A stretch of 64,000 bases of DNA from positions 62,001-126,000 of the forward strand of contig NZ_JADLQO010000013.1 of the NCBI RefSeq assembly GCF_015477775.1, in the 5' to 3' direction. The DNA comes from Nocardia abscessus (lineage in GTDB: Bacteria > Actinomycetota > Actinomycetes > Mycobacteriales > Mycobacteriaceae). The notes beneath the pieces are model-generated. The model searched no databases. It had not been told where the DNA came from and worked only from the letters and a program-made list of their open reading frames with translations. The position numbers and the translations under genes are program-made. Below are positions 27,413-37,189 of the stretch, in pieces. Position 1 is the first letter of the stretch. Every line of letters starts with the position of its first letter.

Positions 27413-28756
27413 TACTGCAACGGCAGTCGGTTCGGTAGCTTGCTGGTGTGGTGGTGGATGTTGTTGCAGCGGAGTTGGATTCGTTGCATGCGAGGATCGG
27501 TGGCCGGTTTACGCGGTCGGAGCCGCGGGGCCGGGCCCGGGAGTATGTGACGGGGCTGGTGGCGGGGTTGGAGCGGAAGAACGGGTGGACGCTGGCCGAG
27601 CGGGCTGGTGAGGTGAGCCCGGACGGGATGCAGCGGTTGCTGCGGTGGGCGGACTGGGACATCGACGGAGTCCGCGACGACGTGCGCTCGTATGTGGCCG
27701 AGCGGCTCGGCGACCGGGACGCGGTGCTGATCGCCGACGACACCGGGTTCCTGAAGAAGGGGGTGCGGTCGGCGGGGGTGCAACGCCAGTACTCCGGCAC
27801 CGCGGGGCGGACAGAGAACTGCCAGATCGGGGTGTTCCTTGCCTATGCCTCCGGCCACGGGCACGCGCTGGTGGATCGGGAGTTGTATCTGCCGCAGTCC
27901 TGGACCGACGATCGCGACCGCTGCCGCGCGGCCGGTGTCCCCGAGGAGGTCGGGTTCGCGACCAAGCCGCGGCTGGTGATGGCCATGCTGGAACGGGCAC
28001 TGGCCGCGAAGATGCCGTTTGGCTGGTTCACCGCAGATGAAGCCTACGGCCAGGTCAAATACCTGCGGGTTTGGCTCGAACACCACGACATCGCCCACGT
28101 GCTGGCCACGCGCCGCAACGACACCCTGATCACGACCGGTTTCGGCCAGGCCCGCGCTGACGAACTCGTCGCCGCGCTCCCGGCCCGGGCTTGGCAGCGG
28201 ATCTCCGCCGGTGCCGGCGCGCACGGGCCGCGTGACTACGACTGGGCGAAAGTCCCGATCCGTATCGGCTGGCAACCCGGGCGCGGGCACTGGCTGCTGG
28301 CGCGACGCTCGGTCAGTGATCCGGCCGAGATCGCCTACTACATCTGCTACGGGCCGCGCCGGTCCACCATCGCGGACCTGGCGTGGATCGCGGGGTCGCG
28401 GTGGCGGATCGAGGAGTGTTTCCAGCAGGCCAAGAACGAAGCCGGCCTGGACCACTACCAGGTCCGCAGCTGGCGGGCATGGTATGCCCACATCACCCTG
28501 TCCATGCTCGCGCTGGCCTGGCTCACCGGGACGAAAGCCGTTGCCGCAAAAGGGGAAACAGTGACAGCGATCAAGACATGATCGCACTCACGCTACCGGA
28601 GATCCGACGCCTCACCATCGCCCTGCTCCTACCCGCCATCCGCTGCACTCACCGTGTCTGGGCATGGTCGAACTGGCGCCGCCGACGACAACACCAAGCC
28701 CGCCTATCCCACTACCGACGCCGAGGACACCCACTCACCTGACTGCCGTTGCAGTA
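27413..28756 (+). mobile_element. IS701-family element, copy 1
   Basis: Bounded by a perfect 16-bp inverted repeat, TACTGCAACGGCAGTC at 27413-27428 and its complement at 28741-28756. TTAG lies on both sides (27409-27412 and 28757-28760), the YTAR-type 4-bp target duplication expected for this family. The right TTAG is shared with copy 2. A truncated relative is present at 17200-17630. Confidence 0.85.
27448..28742 (+). CDS. IS701-family transposase, copy 1 (two frames)
   Basis: GTG 27448 starts a 377-residue frame with DDE-type motifs: ADDTGFLKKGVRSAGVQRQY (first Asp), FTADEAYGQ (second Asp) and SRWRIEECFQQAKNEAGLDH (Glu). It stops at 28581. The last conserved block of the family (ALTLPEIRRLTIALLL, WRRRRQHQARLSHYRRR) is in the -1 frame, ending at 28742. 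The overlap contains GCAAAAGG, an A-AAA-G slip site. So the full transposase seems to need a -1 frameshift, as in copies 2 and 3. Confidence 0.8.
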
Positions 28757-30084
28757 TTAGTACTCCAGCCGCACTTTGTTATGTAATCGGCGTCGCCGCT
28801 GGTAGTGGGCCTGTCTGGCTCGGTATTGGTGGCGTCGGCGCCAGATCGACCACTGCAAGATGGCGGCTTGGCCGAGATTGCGGGTGATCACGTGTGCCAG
28901 TAGACGTCGGATTTCGCCGAGGGTGAGCGAGATAAGGCCGCTGCCAATGCTTTTGGGGCGATAGCGGAGGTAACGGCGAGGTAGGTGTGGGCGAGCATGG
29001 CCAGGGTGATGTGGCGGTACCAGGCGTCGTAGCGGCGGACCTGGTACTGGTCGAGGCCGACTTCGGTCTTGGCGGTCTGGAAGCAGTCCTCGATCGACCA
29101 GCGGGCGCCGGCGACCCGGATCAGTTCGTCGTCGCTGGTCCCGGTCGGTGCGCAGCACAGGTAGTAGGCGATCTCGAGCTCGCCTTTGCTGTTCGGGGTG
29201 AGCGCGCGGCGTGCCAGCAGCCAGCGGCTCCACCCAGCGGTCGTCGTCCATGGGTAGGTCGGCAGCGAGGCCACCGCCCAGTCGAACAGTCGCGGCCCTT
29301 TCGCCCCGGCACCGCAGCTGAGTCGTTTCCACGCTTGCGAAGGTGCCTGTGCGACAAGATGATCGGCACGCGTGCAGCCCGCAGTGATCGGGATGGTCTG
29401 GCTGCGCGGGACCGCGACCACATACCCGATACACCGGTCTTCCAGCCAGGACCGGAACTTGTAGTCACCGCCATAGGCTTCATCCGCGGTCACCCACCGC
29501 GCAGGCACCCCGGCATCCAGCGCCCGCGCCAGCATCTGTTTGGCCAGCGTCGCCTTCGTGGCGAAAGCAACCTCGTCCGGCACGCCCGCCGCGTGGCAGC
29601 GCTGTCGATCCTCGGTCCACGACTTCGGCAGATACAGTTCCCGATCAATCAGCGTGCGCCCCCTGCTGCTGGTGTAGGCGCAGAACACACCGAGTTGGCA
29701 GTTCTCGATACGTCCGGCCGTGCCGGAGTATTGACGTTGCACCCCAGCGGATTTCACGCCTTTCTTCAAGAACCCGGTCTCATCGACAACCAAAACACCG
29801 TCCGGATCGCCCAGGTGCTCGACCGCGTAGGCGCGCAGATCGTCACGCACCCCATCGGCATCCCACGCAGCCTTGTTCAACAGCCGCTGCATCCCGTCCG
29901 GCGTCGTATCACCAGCCGCTTCCGCCAAGGTCCAGCCGTTCTTACCCGCCAACGGCGCCAACAGTCCCCGCACATACAACCGCGCCCGAGCCCGCGGCTC
30001 CGCCCGATAGAACCGGCCCGTCACCCGCCCGAACAGATCATCCAGCCCAGCCACCCACGCAGCCAGATCCTCATCGATCGACAC
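28757..30084 (-). CDS. IS701-family transposase, copy 2 (two frames)
   Basis: Starts at GTG 30084 (SIDEDLAAWVAGLDDLFGRV). The zero frame holds VDETGFLKKGVKSAGVQRQY, TADEAYGGDYKFRSW and ARWSIEDCFQTAKTEVGLDQ and stops at 28888. The -1 frame continues the family C-terminus (SLTLGEIRRLLAHVIT, WRRRHQYRARQAHYQRRRRL) to GAG TAC TAA. The TAC TAA codons take their last bases (C TAA) from the flanking target site, so the stop lies outside the element. The frames overlap at CCCCAAAAG, a canonical C-CCA-AAA slippery heptamer. Confidence 0.8.
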
Positions 30085-30129
30085 AACGAAACAGGCTACC
30101 GCGCAACATAACAAAGTGCGGCTGGAGTA
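28761..30129 (-). mobile_element. IS701-family element, copy 2
   Basis: Terminal repeats TACTCCAGCCGCACTTTGTT at 28761-28780 and the complement ending at 30129. Flanked by TTAG at 28757-28760 and 30130-30133, each shared with the neighbouring element. A different IS701 lineage from copy 1, closely related to copy 3. Confidence 0.85.
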
Positions 30130-30133
30130 TTAG

Positions 30134-31502
30134 TACTCCAGCATCACTTCGTGATGTTGTTGGGTAGCCTGTGTTTTCGTGGTGGTTGATGAGGATTTGG
30201 TGGCGTGGTCGGCGGGGTTGGAGGAGTTGTTCGGGCGGGTGGCGGGCCGGTTCGTGCGGTCCGAGCCGCGGCGGCGGGCGCGGGCGTATGTGCGGGGGTT
30301 GCTGGCGCCGTTGGCGGGCAAGAACGGCTGGACATTGGCCGAAGTCGCGGGTGAGTTCACGCCGATCGGGATGCAGCGTCTTCTGAACGCGGCGGCGTGG
30401 GATGTCGATGGGGTGCGTGATGACGCGCGGGCGTATGCGGTGGAGCATCTGGGTGATCGCGACGGTGTGCTGGTGGTCGATGAGACCGGGTTTCTGAAGA
30501 AGGGCGTGAAATCGGCTGGGGTGCAACGGCAGTACTCGGGGACTGCGGGCCGGATCGAGAATTGTCAGCTCGGGGTGTTCTGCGCGTATACGAGCGTGAA
30601 GGGGCGCACGCTGATCGATCGGGAGTTGTATCTGCCCAAGTCGTGGATCGCCGATCGGGATCGCTGCCGCGATGCCGGGGTGCCAGAGGATGTCGAGTTC
30701 GCGACGAAACAGGTTCTGGCCCAGCGGATGCTGGCTCGTGCGTTGGATGCCGGGGTGCCTGCGCGGTGGGTGAGCGCCGATGAGGCCTATGGTGGTGATT
30801 CGAAGTTCCGTACCTGGCTCGAGCGGCGACGGATCGGTTATGTGGTGGCGGTGCCCAGTAACGCGCCGGTCGTCATGTCGCTGGCCGGTAGCCGCCGCGC
30901 CGGCCAGATCGTGGCCGACGCGCCACCGCAGGCATGGAAGCGCCGTAGCTGCGCAGACGGCGCGAAAGGCCCTCGGATGTTCGACTGGGCCGTGGCCACG
31001 GTGCCCACCGTCAGTGAGGCCGGGCCGGGCTGGCGACGATGGCTGCTGGCCCGCCGGTCACTGACTCCTAACGTCAAAGGCGAACTCGAAACCGCGTACT
31101 ACCTGTGCGGCGCCCCGATCGGCACCAGTGACGACGAGCTCATCAAGGTCGCGGGTGCCCGTTGGGCGGTCGAGGACTGCTTCCAGACCGCCAAGACAGA
31201 AGTCGGGCTCGACCAATACCAGGTCCGCCGCTACGACGCCTGGTACCGCCACATCACCCTCGCCCTGCTCGCCCACACCTACCTCGCCGTGACAGCCGCT
31301 ATCTCCCCAAAAGCATTGGCAGCGAACTCATCCCACTCACACTTGGTGAGATCAGACGTCTCCTGGCACACCTGACCACACCATCACCGAACCTCACCAA
31401 TGCACTGCACTGGTCAACCTGGCGCAGACGCCACCAGCACCGGGCAAAACAGGCCCACTACCAGCTACGACGCCGATTACATCACGAAGTGATGCTGGAG
31501 TA
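30134..31502 (+). mobile_element. IS701-family element, copy 3
   Basis: Ends TACTCCAGCATCACTTCGTG (30134-30153) and the complement ending at 31502. TTAG at 30130-30133 and 31503-31506. The right TTAG has in turn been used as the TTA target of the IS5-family element. Confidence 0.85.
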
Positions 31503-31506
31503 TTAG
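30179..31506 (+). CDS. IS701-family transposase, copy 3 (two frames)
   Basis: GTG 30179 begins VVDEDLVAWSAGLEELFGRV. The zero frame carries VDETGFLKKGVKSAGVQRQY, SADEAYGGDSKFRTW and ARWAVEDCFQTAKTEVGLDQ and stops at 31375. The -1 frame gives PLTLGEIRRLLAHLTT and WRRRHQHRAKQAHYQLRRRL and ends GAG TAT TAG at 31506, where T TAG is the target duplication. The frames join at CCCCAAAAG as in copy 2. The fused product would be about 442 residues, the usual IS701 length. Confidence 0.8.
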
Positions 31507-32408
31507 ACGTTGTCTCATGTCGCTGACCTCGCTTTCGTCAGTTTCTTGAAGCAGGTGAGCGCGGCGGCGAGTGTCAGGAAGGCGCAGAAGTGGATGCCCT
31601 TGCGCTCGTAACGCAGGTTGAGCCGGTGGTAGCCGGTGAGCCAGGAGATCGTCCGCTCGATCACCCAACGGTGGCGGCCGAGTCGCTGGCTGGACTCGAT
31701 ACCTCTGCAGGCGATACGGATGCCGATGCCGCGGTCGTGGACCCATCGGCGCAGTTCTGCGGTGTCGTAGGCCTTGTCCGCGTGCAACTTGGCGGGCTTG
31801 CGTCGTCGCGGACCGCGCCGCGACCGGACCGACGGGATCGCCCGCATCAGCGGGCGCAGCGCCTCGGCATCGTTGGTGTTGGCAGCCGAAATGCCCACGG
31901 CCAGAGGAATTCCCGCCCGATCCGACAGCACGTGCAGTTTCGAGCCGGACTTGCCACGATCGACCGGGCTCGGCCCGGTCATGTCGCCCCCTTTTTGGCT
32001 CGCACCGACGCCGCGTCGATCACCGCCCGCGACCAGTCGATCAAGCCGTCGCTACCCAGCTCATCGAGCACGGCGCGGTGTAGGCGCCGCCACAGACCGG
32101 CCTCGGTCCACACAGTGAACCGGCGATGCGCCGTCGGCACGGTGACCCCGAACGACGGTGGCAGCATCCGCCACGCACAACCGCTGGTCAGCACGTACAC
32201 CACCGCGGTGAACACCGCACGCTGGTCGACCGGCGCGGTACCGCCACCCTGCATGCGCGGGACGAACTCCGGCAGCAACGGCTCCACCAGCTCCCACAAC
32301 TCGTCGGGCACCAGCCGCTTCGACAACTCGTCTGCCACGATCGAACATCCTGCGACACAACCGATCCCGACACACCGGATACGGAGTACGTCGACGTGAG
32401 ACAACGTC
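31506..32408 (-). mobile_element. IS5-family (IS427-like) element
   Basis: Inverted repeats GACGTTGTCTCA at 31506-31517 and its complement at 32397-32408. TTA on both sides (31503-31505 and 32409-32411). It inserted into the TTAG at the right end of IS701 copy 3. A two-frame transposase fills the element. Confidence 0.85.
31515..32338 (-). CDS. IS5-family transposase (OrfA/OrfB, frameshifted)
   Basis: GTG 32338 starts OrfA (ADELSKRLVPDELWELVEPL, the DUF4096 domain, then WRMLPPSFGVTVPTAHRRFT). It reads into VIDAASVRAKKGAT and stops at 31979. OrfB begins in the overlapping frame (GPSPVDRGKSGSKLHVLSDR, then LHADKAYDTAELRRWVHDRG and VIERTISWLTGYHRLNLRYE with the final Glu). The GCCAAAAAGGG run at the join is the usual frameshift signal of IS427-type elements. 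DDE residues look intact. Confidence 0.85.
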
Positions 32409-32411
32409 TTA

Positions 32412-32814
32412 GGTGACAGCCCAACTTGGCGTCCTGCGCGGCCAATGCACCCGATCGCGCAGTTCTTGTCGTTGAATGCCGGTATACGGTCAACCATCGC
32501 GCTTCCGTCCGGACACGACAAGTACGCCGTCCGAGATGCCGCGTCGACCGCGCCACAGCTAGACAGTCTCTAGGTCGGCTTCCTCAATCCAGCGCACATG
32601 ATTGAGTTACACAGCGCTAACCCGGATTCCGAGATGTCCGGGACAGCGCTGCCCCGGACTCACGAAAGTGGGTTGGTCGAGCTATCGGCGAAGACCGGTG
32701 GGCCGCCGTCGGCAGCGGAGGCCACCTCCTTCCGATAACGCACAGATTGCCTGCGTATTGTGTCGTGACGCCGTTCGCGTATTCAGCGGCTGGCGAGAAC
32801 CGAACATCAGCTGT
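32412..32814. other. Right flank of the IS chain, no gene
   Basis: About 400 bases with no supported gene. TTAG followed directly by GTGACAGC at 32409-32420 is the native sequence that would rejoin 27408 if all four elements were removed. Confidence 0.35.
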
Positions 32815-33190
32815 TACCTGTCGGAATCCCGTGGCCTCCGTCGTGTGGGGTACCGTCGCACTCCCGGGTTTCGGGCATGGTCCAGCGGCCCGTAGAACAC
32901 CGCCAGCATGAGGTCGGCGTCGATGAGGACCGCGCGGGTTGAGAATGGCCGCCGGTCAGGTTCGCTCTGGACGGGTCCGCGCGCACGAGGTGCGCGCGAA
33001 AGGCGCGAAAGGTAGGCGTCGCGGCCAGTGGAGCGTCGGACAGTTCCTCGCCGTAGAGGCCGGTTGGGGTCGTGACCGCGCCGGTCAGCGTTGTGTTGTG
33101 CAGGTTGGCCGAGGTCAGCCCCGCGCCGATGAGTCGGCGTGGGACAAGTCGGTGCCGAAAAGTTACCTCTTCGGCGGCTGGATAACCCCC
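32815..33190 (-). pseudogene. Pentapeptide-repeat protein remnant
   Basis: In successive minus frames I read IGAGLTSANLHNTTLTGAV, then FRAHLVRADPSRANLTGG, then RAVLIDADLMLAVFYGPL. These show the A(D/N)LxX five-residue rhythm of pentapeptide-repeat proteins, but at least two frameshifts separate the pieces and no start is present. A decayed gene, possibly of the DNA-mimic or envelope type. Confidence 0.5.
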
Positions 33191-33413
33191 TGACAGTCGA
33201 GTAGTCGACTACGCATGTTAGGTGCGCGCCAGGCATCCGAGGATTTTTGACATGGACTCTTTCGGTCCTGGAACAGGAGTACCCACTGAGAGAGGGGATC
33301 AGATGGCTGTCAATATCTCGCGAAGTCAGTCTGCCGACACCACGCGGCATCATCGGCCGCGCCATCGCCCACGCGGCAGTTGTGGTGCCGTGACCGCGGA
33401 GGGGAGGATAGTC

Positions 33414-34058
33414 ATGGGCTGTCGACGAGTGATTCTGTGGGTCCTTCTAATCGCGGCACTCGCCGCGGCCTGCGCCACTTCCCCGCCCAAGCAGGCCCCT
33501 CTCACCCACGGGCGGTCGACCGGGACCGCGCCGTCGGCTCGCGGCGGTGTGCCCGGCCAACCAGGCAAGCCCGATTCAGGTTCGGTGCCAGGTGCGCCGA
33601 TTCGTATCCCGAATCTCGTAGAGCTTGCTTCAGCGTCGATCGACTCCGTGAAGAACGATTGGGTCATCGCACCGATCATGGAGGCCTGCGGGGGGACCCT
33701 CTGTGTCCAGGTCGAGGTACGGACGGGCGATAACCCGAACTACGACCGCTGCCAGTATGTGTCCTACAGCGGCGCCAAGGTCGACTGGACACCGGTCGAA
33801 GGGGCCCCGAACGGAATGTTGATCATCGAGCGTGGAGCGACGCTGGTTCTGTACACCGGCTCGAAGACGCCCTGCTCTCAAGGCGCCGACGTCACACCCG
33901 ACGGGTCCGAAGAGACGGGCAATAGCGACGGCTCCACCACGACGACGCCGGACGTGGCGCCTAGCACGACGCCGCCGGACGTGGTGCCAAGCACACCACA
34001 GCCCACCATCCCAGAAGCCACTCTCCCGCCATTGGGCACCAATGTCCCGACCAGCTGA
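33414..34058 (+). CDS. Putative lipoprotein
   Basis: 214 residues from ATG 33414 with GGGGAGGA upstream. The N-terminus MGCRRVILWVLLIAALAAAC is a lipoprotein signal with lipobox LAAAC; the mature chain starts with a Pro/Gly/Ser-rich linker. The central region (LVELASASIDSVKNDWVIAP, ACGGTLCVQVEVRTGDNPNY) has paired cysteines, and the C-terminus is a Thr/Pro-rich tail. Its last 17 bases overlap the start of the next gene, so the two are cotranscribed. Probably an outer-leaflet protein; function unknown. Confidence 0.65.
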   Translation: MGCRRVILWVLLIAALAAACATSPPKQAPLTHGRSTGTAPSARGGVPGQPGKPDSGSVPGAPIRIPNLVELASASIDSVKNDWVIAPIMEACGGTLCVQVEVRTGDNPNYDRCQYVSYSGAKVDWTPVEGAPNGMLIIERGATLVLYTGSKTPCSQGADVTPDGSEETGNSDGSTTTTPDVAPSTTPPDVVPSTPQPTIPEATLPPLGTNVPTS

Positions 34059-35025
34059 GGGCCACGAGACGGCACCGGAGCCCGGCAGCAGCGATCCGGC
34101 CCGCGCTGCTGCATCGCCGTTTGCCGGGTTCGGCAAGGTAGCTAAAGCACTCGGCCAACTCGCCGCGCCAACGACACTGGTGACCGCGCTGCTGTTCTAC
34201 TTCGGCTGGGCACACGTCTACTGGTTCTTCGACTATTTCGGCGTCGACTCCACAACCCTGCACCCGAGCCTCAGCGACTACCTAATGCGCAGCGTCGACG
34301 CCCTGTTCATCCCCCTCATCGCCATCGGCGTCATCGGGATGGCACTGACATGGGGCTATCTCGCGCTGCCCGACTCCCTACGCCGCGGCCACCGGAAACG
34401 ATGGCAGCTGCTGACCATCACAGCGGTCGCAGTCATCATTCTCGTCAACGGCCTGACCAGGCTACTGTTCAAAACCCCGCTCAACAACGCCCTCGCAGTC
34501 GCACCGATATCGATCATCGCCGGTGTCGCGCTGCTCTGGTATGTCGTTCTGCAACGACGGCAACAGCTGCGTGAACGCATCCCCGAACAACCGGTCGCCT
34601 CCGACGCCGCCGCGGTCATCGAATGGACGATCCTGTTCATCGTCATCGGCATCAGCCTGTTCTGGATCACTGCCGACTACTCCGCCGCCGTCGGCCAATC
34701 CCGGGCACAGCTGACGGCCGCTGAAATCCACAAAAAACCTGGTGTCGTCGTCTACAGCGAGAAAGACCTCTATCTGTCCGACCCCGACGTGCGGAAAGTC
34801 GAATGCGCCCCTGCCGAGGGCTCGGCCTACTCGTTCCGCTCGGCCTATCGGTTCCGCTACGACGGGCTGGTCCTGCTTGCGCACATCGGCGACCAGTACG
34901 TGCTGCTGCCACGGAGCTGGCCGACGCAACGCGGCGCCGCCATCATCCTGCCGGCCTCGCCGCCGGGGGCGGTGCGATTCGAATTCCGGATAGCCGAAAA
35001 TTCGGCCGGGAGCAACTGCACATAG
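34042..35025 (+). CDS. Multi-pass membrane protein
   Basis: 327 residues from ATG 34042. Hydrophobic segments: TTLVTALLFYFGWAHVYWFF, ALFIPLIAIGVIGMALTWGY, LLTITAVAVIILVNGLTRLL, VAPISIIAGVALLWYVVL and EWTILFIVIGISLFWITADY, giving about five helices. A soluble C-terminal domain of about 110 residues follows (GVVVYSEKDLYLSDPDVRKV). The start overlaps the lipoprotein gene's end. Topology suggests a bitopic pair with the lipoprotein. No family recognised. Confidence 0.65.
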   Translation: MSRPAEGHETAPEPGSSDPARAAASPFAGFGKVAKALGQLAAPTTLVTALLFYFGWAHVYWFFDYFGVDSTTLHPSLSDYLMRSVDALFIPLIAIGVIGMALTWGYLALPDSLRRGHRKRWQLLTITAVAVIILVNGLTRLLFKTPLNNALAVAPISIIAGVALLWYVVLQRRQQLRERIPEQPVASDAAAVIEWTILFIVIGISLFWITADYSAAVGQSRAQLTAAEIHKKPGVVVYSEKDLYLSDPDVRKVECAPAEGSAYSFRSAYRFRYDGLVLLAHIGDQYVLLPRSWPTQRGAAIILPASPPGAVRFEFRIAENSAGSNCT

Positions 35026-35155
35026 TCCGGCCCGGCGATCAACATGTCATCGGTAGTGACACACAGTGCACGGGAGACGGTGTCAATGTCATTGCTCACA
35101 CCCTTGATCTACGGCACCCTAACCCCGCAATCACCCCGGAACGCACGCAAAACCC

Positions 35156-35490
35156 TTGACCGGCAGCATCGATCCGGCTCTGACCGGCCTGTCTCGAGCG
35201 GACTTCGCGCACCTGGCAGCGGTCTCGGAACCTTACTGGGACGCCTTGGCAGAGGCGAACGTCGCTTTCACCGCCCCGCAGCTCCCTGCATCCGCAAACC
35301 AGCAGCGTCGACCATTGTCGCCGCGGGCAGCTTCGCGCTGCTGCCTATGGGGGAACACAGCGAGACCGGCGACGACCCCCAGAAGGCATGGATATTCCAG
35401 GTCGAGGTCAATACCGGCACCGATCACGGATTCTGGGCCGCAGTGGATCGTGGCAACGGGGGGGTCCTAGTATCTGGATTTAACCGAGCC
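35156..35490 (+). pseudogene. Small hypothetical gene, frameshifted
   Basis: The first frame reads LTGLSRADFAHLAAVSEPYW and ALAEANVAFTAPQLPAS; the protein-like continuation is in another frame (ALLPMGEHSETGDDPQKAWI and FQVEVNTGTDHGFWAAVDRG). One frameshift near 35300 and a truncation near 35490 by an IS5 remnant. Family unknown. Confidence 0.4.
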
Positions 35491-35513
35491 GTACATCGGC
35501 GGCGGGACGCTGA

Positions 35514-35780
35514 TCATTCTCGCTTGGGGAGAACCTCGTCCAGGACGGCGTTGTGCAGACGCCGCCACAGCCCAGTCTCGGTCCACACGCTGAACCGGTG
35601 GTGGGCCCTCGGCAGGGTGACCTCGGACTCGGGCGGCAGCATCCGCCACGTGCAGCCGTTGGTCAGCATGAACACCACCGCTGTGAACCCCGCACGCTCA
35701 TCGGCCGGGGCGGTGCCACCACCCTGCGGACGCGCGGTGAACTCCGGAAGCAGCGGGTTCCGCGAAAGCAACTGACGAGG
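35514..35780 (-). mobile_element. IS5-family remnant (OrfA portion)
   Basis: The minus strand encodes LLPEFTARPQGGGTAPADER, FMLTNGCTWRMLPPESEVT and VWTETGLWRRLHNAVLDEVL. This is the same DUF4096 region as the intact element at 31506-32408 but clearly diverged and truncated at both ends. Confidence 0.7.
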
Positions 35781-35848
35781 AAGGATCACCAAATGCCAGG
35801 CTTTCAGCCTGCAGTCCCGAATCCCTTTAGTGCTGACCGTTCGGGCCG

Positions 35849-36157
35849 TCACGGCTGTGGTGGACGTGCCCACCGACCGTCGATATCAAAAGAATCGACC
35901 GGCACATTGAAAGTCACTATCCACTGCGCGAATGCAAACCCACCCAATACGAGCTTCACCGGCCATTCTGGCTGTGGAATAGTGGGAGGCGCCTCTTCGT
36001 CCGACAACGTGAACAACCTGGCGTCGGTCAGATCCAGCAGCGAGGCGGCGCCTTGATCGCCAACTGGCATACCGTTTAGGCTCTGAAGGTCAACCGAAGT
36101 GACGATGCCGGGTCCATCGTCGCCCTGGATATGGGGCCACCCGGGTTCCCGGTCCAC
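35849..36157 (-). CDS. Hypothetical protein, possibly truncated
   Basis: 102 residues: PGIVTSVDLQSLNGMPVGDQ, LLDLTDARLFTLSDEEAPP, VKLVLGGFAFAQWIVTFNVP. Balanced composition suggests real coding, but there is no ribosome site at the start and both flanks are rearranged. No family recognised. Confidence 0.35.
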   Translation of the reverse strand: MDREPGWPHIQGDDGPGIVTSVDLQSLNGMPVGDQGAASLLDLTDARLFTLSDEEAPPTIPQPEWPVKLVLGGFAFAQWIVTFNVPVDSFDIDGRWARPPQP

Positions 36158-36174
36158 TGGGTGAGCGCCTACGC

Positions 36175-36533
36175 GCCAACGCCGGTGCGCTCACGATCGT
36201 CGGGCTCGCCCTGGAAGCCGGTGTCCCTAGATATGCCCTGACACAACGACATACGGACTTGAAGAACAAGTTCTACACGCGAGTGGCTGAGCGCGGTGCG
36301 TCATCGGAGGTGGAGACCCGACGCCGGGCCACCATCGCCGCACTGAAGAGACGATCGCGAACAAGAATGCCGAACTCGCCCAACTTCGGGTCGACGTCCC
36401 CGCCCTTGTCCGGGCGGTGAATCAACTCACACTGGAGAACCAAGAGCTGCGGGAAGCGGCGGCGAACCCCGACACGGCGGTGATCCCGATCCGGCGACAG
36501 CCACCACACCACACAGAAGGACGATCGCGCTGA
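36175..36533 (+). pseudogene. TnpC/DUF6262-like transposition accessory protein, frameshifted
   Basis: Reads ALTIVGLALEAGVPRYALTQ and then RHTDLKNKFYTRVAERG in one frame, and ETIANKNAELAQLRVDVPAL then VRAVNQLTLENQELREAAAN in another. The small HTH followed by a long coiled coil ending in LR.D...LVRA..QLTLEN..LR is typical of the third gene that accompanies paired tyrosine-recombinase transposases. No recombinase partner remains. Confidence 0.5.
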
Positions 36534-36601
36534 CGATAGACGGCGTAGGCGCATCTCCGGTGATCGCAGGCGCTGCTTTCGGAGGTAGAGGGTGGGTTGG
36601 T

Positions 36602-36770
36602 TTAGCGTCCTTTGCGGATGAGGGCGGTGAGTTGTTGGCCTTCGGTGAGGGTGAGCGGGCCCGTGCGGCTTGTTCGGCGACGCCGAGGGCGGTGGCGAGG
36701 ACGCGGCCGTGGAGGTCGAGGCCAGCTTCGGACAAGGCAGTGAGGTCGGCGACGCCGGCACGGGCTTATG
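36602..36770 (-). pseudogene. Unidentified regulator-like remnant
   Basis: The minus strand carries ADLTALSEAGLDLHGRVLAT followed by ALGVAEQAARA and, in the next frame, GPLTLTEGQQLTALIRKGR before a stop. It resembles the C-terminal helix region of MarR- or MerR-like regulators, but the match is weak. Frameshifted. Confidence 0.25.
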
Positions 36771-37080
36771 GTGCAGGCGTTGGCGGGCGTGACCCGTACG
36801 GCGTGGCTGGGCCCGTGGCCCCACCTGCTTGGACCGCTTAGCGGCAGCGAATCGAAAGCCGTCGCCGCCGCTGGCACGCTCGGTGCGCTCGCTCTTGCCG
36901 ATGGCCCCGTCGCCGCCATCGTGGGACCGCCGATCCTTGTCCACCCAGTTGCCCAGTGTGCCGTCGTTGATGCCCAGCTCTCGAGCCACGTGCGCGATCG
37001 ATTTCCCGGTCTCCCGCACGATCCCGCACCCCGCCCTCCTTGAACTCCGGATCGAACATCCGCCGCGTCTCCATCGCCGC
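36771..37080 (-). mobile_element. IS3-family OrfA remnant
   Basis: METRRMFDPEFKEGG in one frame and IVRETGKSIAHVARELGIND then GTLGNWVDKDRR in another make up a typical OrfA helix-turn-helix N-terminus with one frameshift. OrfB is absent. Confidence 0.6.
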
Positions 37081-37189
37081 ACCTCCTCATGGCGATGTCT
37101 CCACGATACGAGGGGAAGCCCAGGATACGGAGAGAGAACGGGGGTGCACGGCGAAGTTGTCGGCGTCAGCCGTCACAGAAGTCTGTTGG

